Positions 1 through 8,152 of a stretch of DNA of 57,112 nucleotides are shown in pieces; position 1 is the stretch's first letter, and each line of letters opens with the position of its first letter. The notes below the pieces were generated by a model. It ran no database searches and was not told where the DNA came from. It saw nothing but the letters and a program-made list of their open reading frames with translations. Origin of the DNA: Anaerosolibacter carboniphilus (GTDB lineage Bacteria > Bacillota > Clostridia > Peptostreptococcales > Thermotaleaceae); the NCBI RefSeq assembly GCF_014205875.1, contig NZ_JACHEN010000036.1, forward strand, positions 1 through 57,112, written 5' to 3'. The position numbers and the translations under genes were made by a program.

Positions 1-285
1 GCCAATGCATTGAGTACAAATATGGAATACACAGATCCAGACCAGATTTTACACGAAATATCCATACAAAACCATGACTACTTTAAAATAGATAAACAGC
101 AGAAAGACCAAGTTTACTGGCCAGTAAACGACAGTCCCGTTCTCTATGGCCATGGATTCCACTGGCCCGATGGCAAAGCAAGACTGCAAATCGTAGAAGA
201 TGGAATCCTGTTTGAAAGAAAGCACAACACAGATAACCTAACCAATACCTTCGTTGCTTTCTTAGAAAAAGAGCAATTAGTATAA
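1..285 (+). CDS. C-terminal end of a molybdopterin-dependent oxidoreductase (formate dehydrogenase-like), 5' end outside window
   Basis: The frame is open from base 1 to the TAA at 283-285, so this is the last 94 codons of a longer gene and the TTG at 10 should not be taken as a start. The segment YWPVNDSPVLYGHGFHWPDG followed by KARL resembles the C-terminal molybdopterin-dinucleotide-binding domain of formate dehydrogenase alpha subunits, where a W-P-x(n)-P-D-G-K-A stretch is usual. That would fit the anaerobic amino-acid fermenter suggested by the grd genes downstream. A terminator follows directly, so the gene ends its own unit. Only the tail is visible, so substrate and subunit composition cannot be judged; another molybdopterin enzyme is possible. 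Confidence 0.55.
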   Translation, partial: ANALSTNMEYTDPDQILHEISIQNHDYFKIDKQQKDQVYWPVNDSPVLYGHGFHWPDGKARLQIVEDGILFERKHNTDNLTNTFVAFLEKEQLV

Positions 286-291
286 AAACAT

Positions 292-330
292 AAAAAACTA
301 AGATCGATAAATTTGGTCTTAGTTTTTTTA
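292..330 (+). terminator. Rho-independent terminator after the molybdopterin oxidoreductase
   Basis: An A-rich arm (AAAAAACTAAGAT at 292-304) pairs with GGTCTTAGTTTTTT at 315-328 with one mismatch, and the right arm runs into T residues. It starts 7 bases after the stop codon. Confidence 0.75.
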
Positions 331-409
331 TGTTTGACAGGGAAAGTATAAGATTCGACAAAAACCGTTAAAAAAATAGCAAAAAAATCAAGATTAAAAA
401 ATAAACAAA

Positions 410-439
410 TTTACAAAATAGTCAAAACTATGTTATAAT
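410..439 (+). promoter_or_regulatory. Promoter of the grd/BCCT unit
   Basis: TTTACA at 410-415 and a perfect TATAAT at 434-439 are separated by 18 bases. Transcription would start near 446, leaving a leader of about 120 nt before the first gene. I saw no clear switch structure in that leader. Confidence 0.7.
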
Positions 440-566
440 TTTATCAACGAGAAAAATAACATAGATTTTTTTTATAACGTACATGACAACGTTTTCAAAA
501 AATCACTTCTCCCAAAGATATTGTTATTTTTCTCCTAATTTTATTTTACGAAAGGAGTGTAATCAG

Positions 567-1892
567 ATGAAGTTAGAGTTAGGTAATTTTTATGTTAAAG
601 ACATCGTATTTGGTACTCGAACTGCCTATGCAGATGGTATCTTGACAATCAATAAAGAAGAAGCTCTGGCAGTCGTGAAAGAAGACGAGCATATCACAGA
701 AGCAGACTTCGTGATTGTGAAACCTGGCGACATGGTACGATTAGTACCTGTTAAGGAAGCCATCGAGCCAAGACATAGAATTGGTGGAGGATCAATCTTT
801 CCAGGAGTAACGGGAGATTTAATGCAGGCAGGAAATGGAAGAACCCTTGCGTTAAAGGATTGTAGTGTGCTTGTTGTAGGAAAGCATTGGGGAGGATTTC
901 AAGACGGATTAATCGATATGGGAGGAGAAGGAGCGAAATATACCTACTACTCACAATTAAAAAATATTGTTCTTGTAGCAGACACAGACGAAGAGTTTGA
1001 AAGATATGAACAACAAAAGAAAAACCATGCACTCAGATGGGCCGGCATGAGACTAGCAGAGTATATTGGTAGTTGTGTAAAAGATATGGAGCCAGAAACG
1101 ATTGAGATCTATGAATTAGCTCCGGTTACTAAGAGAACAGTAGAGGAAAACACCCTGCCAAATGTAGTGCTTGTACTACAGCCACAATCCCAAATGGAAG
1201 AGCTTGGATACAATGACCTTGTATATGGATGGGACTGCAATCGTATGGTGCCGACCTTCATGCATCCAAATGAAGTACTGGATGGAGCAATGATTTCTGG
1301 CTCCTTCATGCCATGTTCATCCAAGTGGTCTACTTATGATTTCCAAAACTTCCCGATGATCAAGCGCTTATATCAAGAGCATGGAAAGACAATCAATTTC
1401 TTAGGCGTGATTATGTCTAACTTAAATGTTGCGCTAGAACAAAAGAATAGAGCTGCATTATTTGTAGCACAAATGGCAAAGTCATTAGGCGCAGACGCAG
1501 CAGTTGTGGCAGAAGAAGGTTATGGAAACCCAGATGCTGACTTTATCGCATGTATCGTTGCGTTGGAAGATGCTGGGGTTAAGACAATCGGTCTAACCAA
1601 TGAATGTACGGGTAGAGATGGTGCATCTCAGCCATTGGTAACCTTAGATGCGAAAGCAGATGCAATTGTATCCTGTGGTAATGTTTCAGAAATGATTATT
1701 CTTCCTCCAATGGAAACAGTCATCGGAGAATTACAAGCCCTTGCAAGAGATGGCTTATCCGGCGGGTGGAGTAATGACGCAATCTTAGGTCCTTCTGTAA
1801 GAGAAGACGGGTCAATTATTATGGAAAACAATGCCATGTTCTGTGGAGACCAAGTAGTTGGTTGGTCAACGAAGACAATGGTAGAGTTTTAA
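567..1892 (+). CDS. grdI: Betaine (or sarcosine) reductase component B, pyruvoyl proprotein subunit, GrdI/GrdG family
   Basis: This is the proprotein subunit of the substrate-specific component B of a Stickland-type reductase. In the family the precursor is cleaved before an internal cysteine, which becomes the pyruvoyl group that binds the amine substrate. The 441-residue product matches the family length. Cys250 in SGSFMPCSS sits where Cys242 of GrdE would be expected and is my candidate cleavage site; Cys347 in NECTG is the alternative. The ATG at 567 is chosen because GAAAGGAGTG lies just upstream; the frame extends back to 483 but without a ribosome site. The next gene starts 13 bases later. 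The betaine assignment rests on the BCCT transporter downstream and on the absence of grdA from this unit; the sarcosine form (grdG) is not excluded. Confidence 0.88.
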   Translation: MKLELGNFYVKDIVFGTRTAYADGILTINKEEALAVVKEDEHITEADFVIVKPGDMVRLVPVKEAIEPRHRIGGGSIFPGVTGDLMQAGNGRTLALKDCSVLVVGKHWGGFQDGLIDMGGEGAKYTYYSQLKNIVLVADTDEEFERYEQQKKNHALRWAGMRLAEYIGSCVKDMEPETIEIYELAPVTKRTVEENTLPNVVLVLQPQSQMEELGYNDLVYGWDCNRMVPTFMHPNEVLDGAMISGSFMPCSSKWSTYDFQNFPMIKRLYQEHGKTINFLGVIMSNLNVALEQKNRAALFVAQMAKSLGADAAVVAEEGYGNPDADFIACIVALEDAGVKTIGLTNECTGRDGASQPLVTLDAKADAIVSCGNVSEMIILPPMETVIGELQALARDGLSGGWSNDAILGPSVREDGSIIMENNAMFCGDQVVGWSTKTMVEF

Positions 1893-1905
1893 GGAGGTGA
1901 CGGAG

Positions 1906-3228
1906 ATGAAAAAAGCGATTTTATATCTAAACCAATTCTTTGGCCAAATCGGAGGCGAAGAGTTAGCAGATCATGCACCAGAGATTCGCGAAGGATTAGT
2001 GGGTCCAGCCATGGAGCTTCAAAAGCAGTTAGGTGAAGACGTACAGGTTACTCATACCATTATCTGTGGCGATAACTTCATGGGTTCAAGAACACAAGAA
2101 GCTTTAGACACCATTTTAGGCTTTTTAGCAGATAAGGAATTCGATATATTCTTTGCTGGTCCAGCTTTTAGAGCAGGAAGATACGGAAGTGCTTGTGGTA
2201 ACATCTGTAAAGCAGTAAAAGACAAGTTTGGGGTACCTGTAATCACTTCGATGAATGATGAAAATCCTGGGGTAGACATGTTCAAAAAGGAGATGTATAT
2301 CTTCACGGGTGGTGCCAGTGCTGCAGCTATGAGAAAAGATGTAGCAGCTATGGCGAAATTCGGTTTAAAGGTCTTAAAAGGTGAAGAAGTATTACCTGCA
2401 GAAGTAGAGGGCTACTACGGAAGAGGTATCAGAAGCCAGATCTGGTTAAACCCTCCTGTAAATGCTGCTGATAGAGTAATTGATATGCTACTAAAGAAAA
2501 TCCACGGTCAGCCTTTCCAAACAGAACTTCCGATTCCTAAAGCGGACTTAGTACCAATCGCACCAGCCCTTACACCAGAAGAGTTAAGCAAGACGAAGGT
2601 TGCCTTAGTAACATCAGGTGGTATCGTACCAGTAGGAAACCCAGACAGAATCCAATCTGCTTCTGCTACGAAATGGGGTAAGTATGACATTTCTCAACTG
2701 GATGACCTAAAAGCAGGAGAATTTATGACAATCCATGCGGGCTATGATCCAGCAGCAGCTAATGCTGACGCCGATGTTTGCGTACCACTGGATGCTTTAA
2801 GAGCCTATGAGAAGGAAGGAAGAATTGGTGGCGTGTACCAATACTTCTATGCAACGGTTGGTACGGGTACAACTCAAGCCGAGGCCGCAAGAATGGGCAA
2901 AGAGATTGCTGCGGAACTCATCGCTGCAGGTGTTAAAGCTGTTATCCTAACATCCACCTGAGGCACTTGTACACGTTGCGGTGCAACGATGACAAAAGAA
3001 ATCGAAAAAGCAGGAATCACAATTGTACAAATGGCAAACTTAATCCCCGTTGCCAAGACAGTCGGAGCGAACAGAATGGTACCGACGATTTCTATTCCAT
3101 ATCCACTGGGTGATCCAAGTACACCAAAGGAACAGCAGTGGAAGCTTCGCTATCATAGAGTAGGCGTTGCTTTAGATGCCTTAACAACTGACATCAAGGA
3201 GCAGACTGTCTTTAAAGTAAAAATTTAA
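1906..3228 (+). CDS. grdH: Betaine (or sarcosine) reductase component B, selenoprotein subunit, GrdH/GrdF family (in-frame TGA = selenocysteine)
   Basis: This is the selenocysteine subunit of component B, which passes the substrate-derived carboxymethyl group to selenoprotein A. The frame reads from ATG 1906 (AAGGAGGTGA just upstream; a GTG at 1897 overlaps the ribosome site and is less likely) through a TGA at 2959-2961 to TAA at 3226-3228, giving 440 residues with Sec at 352. The context after the TGA is STUGTCTRCGAT, the U-x-x-C-x-x-C arrangement expected for GrdB/F/H. Sequence beyond the TGA continues as a normal family C-terminus, and a SECIS-like hairpin follows. An automatic caller would split it at 2961 and call a false gene from 2989. 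The transporter follows 23 bases later. Confidence 0.93.
2959..2988 (+). other. Selenocysteine TGA codon with bacterial SECIS-type hairpin
   Basis: The recoded TGA at 2959-2961 is followed by a perfect 6-bp stem, CGTTGC (2974-2979) with GCAACG (2983-2988), closed by a GGT loop (2980-2982). The loop G lies about 19 nt after the TGA. Bacterial SECIS elements recognised by SelB have a short stem after the UGA with a guanine at the start of the apical loop, so both distance and loop fit. Confidence 0.82.
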
Positions 3229-3251
3229 TAAAAAATAGGGGGACACAACGC

Positions 3252-4742
3252 ATGAATAAGAAGAATAATGTATTCTATATATCATTGGTGTTTGTGTTCG
3301 CAATAGTTCTATGGGGCCTTGCTGCCCCCGAGAACTTTGGGAGCGCTGCTAACGGATTATTCAACTACTTAGTAGGCAATTTTGGTTGGTTTTATTTGAT
3401 CTCCATGTTCTCATTCGTAATTTTCTCTATATGGATTGCATTCAGTAAATATGGGAGCATCAAGCTTGGTCCAGATGACTCGGAACCTGAATATTCATAT
3501 GTGTCTTGGTTTGCAATGCTTTTCAGTGCAGGGATGGGTATCGGTCTTGTATTCTGGGGCGTTGCAGAACCGCTAAATCACTTCGTTTCACCTCTGGGAA
3601 TGGATGGTGGTACAGCTGCGGCAGCAGATTTTGCCATGAAAAAATCCTTTTTCCACTGGGGTCTTCATCCTTGGGCAAATTATTGTATATTAGCCCTTGC
3701 TCTTGCCTATATGCAGTTTAGAAAAAACAAGCCAGGTCTTATCAGTAGTATTTTTATCCCACTCATTGGCGAAGAAAGAGTAAATGGTCCTATCGGATAT
3801 CTAGTAGATATTCTAGCAGTATTTGCTACTGTAGCAGGTGTTGCAACATCACTAGGCTTAGGAACCCTACAAATAAACAGCGGATTAAACTTTATGTTTG
3901 GTTTACCTGAGTCATCGGCAGTGCAAATTGCTATTGTTGCCATTGTTACCGTACTCTTTATGATATCAGCAGTAACAGGATTAGATAAAGGGATTAAGTT
4001 CCTATCTAACCTAAACATGGGTATTGCAGGAATTCTAATGATTTTAGCGATTATTATCGGACCTACGGTTATGATTATCAATGCCCTGACCAATGGCGTA
4101 GGGATGTATTTCGGTGAATTTATCCGAGACAGCTTTCATATTGAGGTATTTGGTGATAATTCCTGGATCGGCGGTTGGACGATTTTCTACTGGGCATGGT
4201 GGATCGCTTGGGCACCATTCGTAGGAATGTTTATTGCACGTATTTCCAAAGGTAGAACGATCCGTGAATTCGTTACTGGAGTTCTTTTGGTACCAGCATT
4301 TGGATCCTTCCTATGGTTTGCCGTATTTGGAACGCTTGGTATGAATTTAGGCTTAGATGTAGCGACGGAAGCCATCCAATCAACACCGACGGCATTCTTC
4401 GTAGTGATGAGTCATTACCCATTGGGAAGTATTATATCCTTTGTAGCAGTGATATTATTGGTAACTTTCTTTGTTACTTCTGCGGACTCAGCAACCTTTG
4501 TATTAGGAATGATGACATCTCATGGAGAGATGAATCCATCCACTCAAAAGAAGATCATTTGGGGTGTGATTCAATCAGCATTGGCCTTAGCCCTCATGTT
4601 AGCAGGCGGACTAGGGATGCTTCAAACAGCTTCTATCGCAGCAGCGTTCCCATTTGCCTTTGTAATGTTATTTGGAATGGTCTCCCTTGTTAAAGCATTA
4701 AAGGCAGACGAGAAGAACATTAGAGAAGAAAAGGCAGAATAA
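3252..4742 (+). CDS. BCCT family transporter, probably betaine uptake (OpuD/BetP-like)
   Basis: This 496-residue integral membrane protein belongs to the betaine/carnitine/choline transporter family. Family marks include GMGIGLVFWGVAEP in TM3 (residues about 93-106), the HWGLHPWANY segment, and the tryptophan-rich WAWWIAWAPFVG segment of TM8 with RISKGRT after it. About twelve hydrophobic segments are visible and the hydrophilic tails are short, so an osmosensing C-terminal extension like that of BetP is absent. The ATG at 3252 follows AGGGGGACA. It ends the grd unit, which suggests feeding substrate to the reductase rather than osmoprotection. Sodium or proton coupling cannot be decided here. 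Confidence 0.92.
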   Translation: MNKKNNVFYISLVFVFAIVLWGLAAPENFGSAANGLFNYLVGNFGWFYLISMFSFVIFSIWIAFSKYGSIKLGPDDSEPEYSYVSWFAMLFSAGMGIGLVFWGVAEPLNHFVSPLGMDGGTAAAADFAMKKSFFHWGLHPWANYCILALALAYMQFRKNKPGLISSIFIPLIGEERVNGPIGYLVDILAVFATVAGVATSLGLGTLQINSGLNFMFGLPESSAVQIAIVAIVTVLFMISAVTGLDKGIKFLSNLNMGIAGILMILAIIIGPTVMIINALTNGVGMYFGEFIRDSFHIEVFGDNSWIGGWTIFYWAWWIAWAPFVGMFIARISKGRTIREFVTGVLLVPAFGSFLWFAVFGTLGMNLGLDVATEAIQSTPTAFFVVMSHYPLGSIISFVAVILLVTFFVTSADSATFVLGMMTSHGEMNPSTQKKIIWGVIQSALALALMLAGGLGMLQTASIAAAFPFAFVMLFGMVSLVKALKADEKNIREEKAE

Positions 4743-4768
4743 TCAGGAAAAAGAAAAGGTTTTCATAA

Positions 4769-4806
4769 AAGTCTCTAAGGGAATATCCTTAGAGACTTGT
4801 TTTTTT
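4769..4806 (+). terminator. Terminator of the grd/BCCT unit
   Basis: A 12-bp stem, AAGTCTCTAAGG (4769-4780) with CCTTAGAGACTT (4787-4798), loop GAATAT, is followed by a run of seven T at 4800-4806. Confidence 0.92.
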
Positions 4807-4895
4807 GGATACTACTTATCGTGTAAAAATGCTGGGCTAAGATAGAATTTATGTGATCGCGGGAAGACTAGGGATGATAAGAAATACTAAGATTA

Positions 4896-4924
4896 TTGAT
4901 AATAGTTTAAAAATAATATATGAT
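4896..4924 (+). promoter_or_regulatory. Promoter of the first two-component operon
   Basis: TTGATA at 4896-4901 and TATGAT at 4919-4924 are spaced by 17 bases, about 55 bases before the response regulator start. Confidence 0.55.
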
Positions 4925-4983
4925 AATTTACAAATATTAAAAATAAGATTCTAAACCATAAAAATTACTGGGGTGAATGCTAA

Positions 4984-5679
4984 TTGAGCACAGCTGGACA
5001 CATTCTTATTTGTGATGATCAATTTATTATTCATGAGACAATCATTGCATATTTAAAAGCAGATGGATTTACTCATGATTCTGCATATGATGGAGAAGAA
5101 GCGCTTAAAAAAGCTTATGAAACGAAACCAGATTTAATTATTTTGGATCTAATGATGCCAAAAATGAATGGAATTGAAGTCTGTCGTACGCTGCGTAAAA
5201 CAACGGATGTACCAATCATTATGCTAACGGCTAAAGGTGAAGAAATAGACAAAATTCTTGGACTGGAACTAGGTGCGGATGATTATATTGTAAAGCCCTT
5301 CAGCCCTCGTGAGGTAGTGGCCCGGGTAAAAACAGTTTTGCGTCGCAAAACATCACAGAGCAAAGAAAATGATCCTATCCTGCGTTATGATGGATTAGAA
5401 GTAAATATATCCTCTTACGAAGTGCGTCTTGACGGGAAGCTCGTTCATTGTACGCCGAAAGAGGTAGAAATTGTGTATTTACTAGCTTCTCATCCAGGAC
5501 AAGTTTTTGATAGAGAGCAGATTTTGCTAAATGTATGGGGGTCTGACTATTTTGGTGATACGCGAAGCGTGGATACGCAAATCAAGCGTATTCGTCAGAA
5601 ACTTTCTTCTGAGAATATGAGATGGAGTATTAAGAGTATTTATGGAGTGGGCTACAAGTTCGAAGTATCAAATGAATAG
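4984..5679 (+). CDS. OmpR/PhoB-family response regulator
   Basis: The product (231 aa) has an N-terminal receiver domain with acidic pair D11-D12, phospho-acceptor Asp55 in LIILDLMMP, the switch threonine in MLTAKG and lysine in IVKPFSP. A winged-helix DNA-binding domain follows (residues about 130-228) and ends in GVGYKF. The start is TTG at 4984, set by GGGGTG at 4970-4975; no nearer ATG exists. The kinase gene begins just after it, so the pair forms one operon. The kinase is PhoR-like in layout, but no target gene is shown by the sequence. The universal-stress and MacAB-like genes downstream are possible targets, though a long hairpin separates them. Confidence 0.93.
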   Translation: MSTAGHILICDDQFIIHETIIAYLKADGFTHDSAYDGEEALKKAYETKPDLIILDLMMPKMNGIEVCRTLRKTTDVPIIMLTAKGEEIDKILGLELGADDYIVKPFSPREVVARVKTVLRRKTSQSKENDPILRYDGLEVNISSYEVRLDGKLVHCTPKEVEIVYLLASHPGQVFDREQILLNVWGSDYFGDTRSVDTQIKRIRQKLSSENMRWSIKSIYGVGYKFEVSNE

Positions 5680-5732
5680 AAGAGATCTATAAATTTATGA
5701 GCCGTTTCGATGATGGCGGAATGGGAGCTATT

Positions 5733-7511
5733 GTGAAAAAAAATATATTTCTTCGAAGAGTGCTGACTTTATTAATAGGTACGGTTATACTATATGGAAT
5801 TCTCAACACGATAATCTTTGTGCTCATAGCGAATGGCATGTTTACAGACCTGCAAATACGAGAGCTTGAGCCCCGTGCGGAAGCAATTGCTAATTTGGTG
5901 TTGAAATATCAGCAGGGGGGTATGACAAAGAGTGAGCTTAATGAGCAGTTTTCAATCAATAATGAAATATGGAATGCTGCAGTGTATGTATATGACGGGC
6001 AAGGCAATCTTATGATAAGAAGCGAAGGGACCTTAATACGACGATTTGAGAAAGAACTACGGCAGCATATGACGCCTGCTCTCAACAAGGCGTTTGGAAG
6101 ATATCTAGATTCAGTTTTGTCTGGACAACAAATTGTTTCTACCAAAGGACCTTTTCTCGTAGTAGGGCAGCCCATTCTGGACAATGGCACTGTTTCAGGT
6201 GCTGTTTTCCTAAGCAAGCCACCAGCAGAGCTTGTAACTGCTTTTTTAGGACTTAATCGATCTATGCAGGTTAGTGCCCTAGGTGTTTTGTTACTAATGA
6301 TTTTTCCAGTATATCGCGTTACGCGGCATATTGTGAATCCTTTAAAAGAAATGCGAGATGTGGCAATCAATATGGCAAATGGCAATCTTACGGAGCAAGC
6401 CAATGAAGCATATAAAGGAGAAATTGGGGAGCTGGGACGGTCACTTAATTATTTATCATCTAGATTATCTAAGACGATTTCGGCTTTAGAGGTGGAACGG
6501 AACCGGTTGAAACAGACAATTGACGGCTTATCTGAAGGGATTGTAGCAATAGATACGGAGGGAAATATCACCCATGTTAATCCTGCAATTCATAGTATTT
6601 TTGGTATGAGCCAAGAAGATGGGCGTAAGGGTATAATTCCTAGTCAAGAGTTGTGGGAAGATTTTGAGACTGTGCTTTTGCGAGGATACACCATTGTTCG
6701 CAGCATGCAGTGGAAACAGATGGTTCTAAGAATTACGATTTGTCCGTTAGAGGATGAATTGAATCATATTGCAGGTGCAGTTGGTTTGTTTCGTGATGTC
6801 ACCGAATCAGAGCGGCTGGAACAGACGCGCCGGGAGTATGTTGCAAATGTCTCCCATGAACTACGCACCCCCGTATCGGCGTTAAGAGCATTATCAGAGA
6901 CATTGGCGGATGATATGGTTCCCGATGAAGATACGAAAAAGCGATATTACAGCCATATGTTGCACGAAACCATGAGACTCACAAGACTTATCAACGATTT
7001 GCTGACATTATCCAGATTGCAGTCAGATCCAGCTGCTATACAACGAGAAGAATTTAAAATCAATGAACTCATGACGAATGTGGCTGATCGGTATGCTGTA
7101 CTTGCCGGTGAAAAAGGGATAGAGTTTTCTTTTTCAGCTTTACCCGAGGATGTGATGATCAATAGCAATATGGATTTGGTTGAGCAGGTCCTGATTATCC
7201 TCCTCGATAATGCTATAAAATATACGTCATCCCAAGGAAATATTCTGCTGGATGTCTCCTCAGATGATAACATTGTGAAAATATTCGTGTCCGATACAGG
7301 AATAGGTATATCTCCAAGTGATCTACCACATATATTCGAAAGGTTTTATAAGGTTGATAAAGCCCATGCTACGCAAGGGACAGGATTAGGACTTGCCATA
7401 GCCTTTGAGATTATTCAACGGCTAGGGGAAGAAATTTATGTGGAGAGTCAACTGGAAAAAGGTAGTACCTTTACTTTCACATTGTCTCGTAATTCGGGAG
7501 TTAGATCATAA
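5733..7511 (+). CDS. PhoR-like sensor histidine kinase (HAMP-PAS-HisKA-HATPase)
   Basis: The 592-residue kinase has TM1 near the N-terminus (about 6-28), an extracytoplasmic sensor region, TM2 (about 178-196), HAMP, a PAS domain, the HisKA motif NVSHELRTP (His near 375), and an ATPase domain with DNAIKY, DTGIGI and GTGLGL boxes. I prefer GTG at 5733, preceded by GGGAG at the right distance, over ATG 5697, which has no ribosome site. It pairs with the response regulator 53 bases upstream. The stop codon lies at the base of a 26-bp perfect hairpin. The signal sensed cannot be told from the sequence. Confidence 0.92.
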   Translation: MKKNIFLRRVLTLLIGTVILYGILNTIIFVLIANGMFTDLQIRELEPRAEAIANLVLKYQQGGMTKSELNEQFSINNEIWNAAVYVYDGQGNLMIRSEGTLIRRFEKELRQHMTPALNKAFGRYLDSVLSGQQIVSTKGPFLVVGQPILDNGTVSGAVFLSKPPAELVTAFLGLNRSMQVSALGVLLLMIFPVYRVTRHIVNPLKEMRDVAINMANGNLTEQANEAYKGEIGELGRSLNYLSSRLSKTISALEVERNRLKQTIDGLSEGIVAIDTEGNITHVNPAIHSIFGMSQEDGRKGIIPSQELWEDFETVLLRGYTIVRSMQWKQMVLRITICPLEDELNHIAGAVGLFRDVTESERLEQTRREYVANVSHELRTPVSALRALSETLADDMVPDEDTKKRYYSHMLHETMRLTRLINDLLTLSRLQSDPAAIQREEFKINELMTNVADRYAVLAGEKGIEFSFSALPEDVMINSNMDLVEQVLIILLDNAIKYTSSQGNILLDVSSDDNIVKIFVSDTGIGISPSDLPHIFERFYKVDKAHATQGTGLGLAIAFEIIQRLGEEIYVESQLEKGSTFTFTLSRNSGVRS

Positions 7512-7565
7512 TATAAACAAACAGCACTGGCGTTCATTATGAACGCCAGTGCTGTTTGTTTATAT
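7511..7565 (+). terminator. Very long perfect hairpin, probable terminator
   Basis: Bases 7511-7536 and 7540-7565 form a perfect 26-bp inverted repeat with the loop TTA. The left arm begins on the last base of the kinase stop codon. The arm ends are A/T-rich (ATATAAACAAAC), so the right arm itself supplies T residues, although there is no pure T run after it. Confidence 0.7.
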
Positions 7566-7654
7566 TATGTCACAATCTTTCATACTCATGCCATTTTCTT
7601 GCCACATTGTTTTGTTACTATTCTATTATTAAGATTAGAAATTAGGTGAATAGG

Positions 7655-8062
7655 ATGAAACAAGAAAAGATTATTTTAGTTTGTGTTACAGATCAGAAAA
7701 GCTGTGAACGCTTAATAACAGCAGGCTATCTACTATCAAAGGCGCTGGACTTAAGGCTAAAAGTTTTGAGTGTGCAGCCATCAAATCAGGCAAAAAATTT
7801 ACGGGAAACCCCTCTGGAATATTTGTTTAATGTGTGTAAATCCTTAGATGCAGAAATGCAAGTATACTGGGGTGATAATGGTAGCAATGTGGCTGTTGAT
7901 TATATCCGTCGTAATAAAGTAGCTCATTTAGTTTTTGGAGTACCTGAAAAAATGGTAGAGGGTAACTTTGTTCATGATGTGCATCAAGCTTTTTCAGATA
8001 TCCCAATATCCATTGTAGATGAATCAAATGCAGCTAAGATTTTGGATTTCTCTGAAATTTAA
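7655..8062 (+). CDS. Universal stress protein (UspA-like) domain protein
   Basis: The product (135 aa) begins with a beta strand KIILVCVTDQKSC, continues with a helix and LKVLSVQ, and has the Rossmann-like alternation of Usp domains, close to the Usp portion of KdpD sensor kinases. The C-terminal phosphate-binding glycine motif of ATP-binding Usp proteins (G-2x-G-9x-G-S/T) is not evident: only VFGVPEK is seen. Nucleotide binding is therefore doubtful. The ATG at 7655 is set by TAGGTGAA just upstream. It stands alone between the kinase hairpin and the efflux operon, and its role is unknown. Confidence 0.7.
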   Translation: MKQEKIILVCVTDQKSCERLITAGYLLSKALDLRLKVLSVQPSNQAKNLRETPLEYLFNVCKSLDAEMQVYWGDNGSNVAVDYIRRNKVAHLVFGVPEKMVEGNFVHDVHQAFSDIPISIVDESNAAKILDFSEI

Positions 8063-8152
8063 CATGATGGATATGTGAAAAAGCGGTATTTGGTTTAAGT
8101 AAAATATGGAAATCTCGCTAAAAAGAAGAATTTAATATAGGAGGAATTATCT

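Noticed and set aside
83..361. Minus-strand ORF over the first gene
   Set aside because: It lies opposite a recognisable protein and a terminator and has no family pattern.
2989..3228. Separate 79-codon gene after the TGA
   Set aside because: It is the C-terminal part of the selenoprotein read through the recoded TGA, with no ribosome site of its own.
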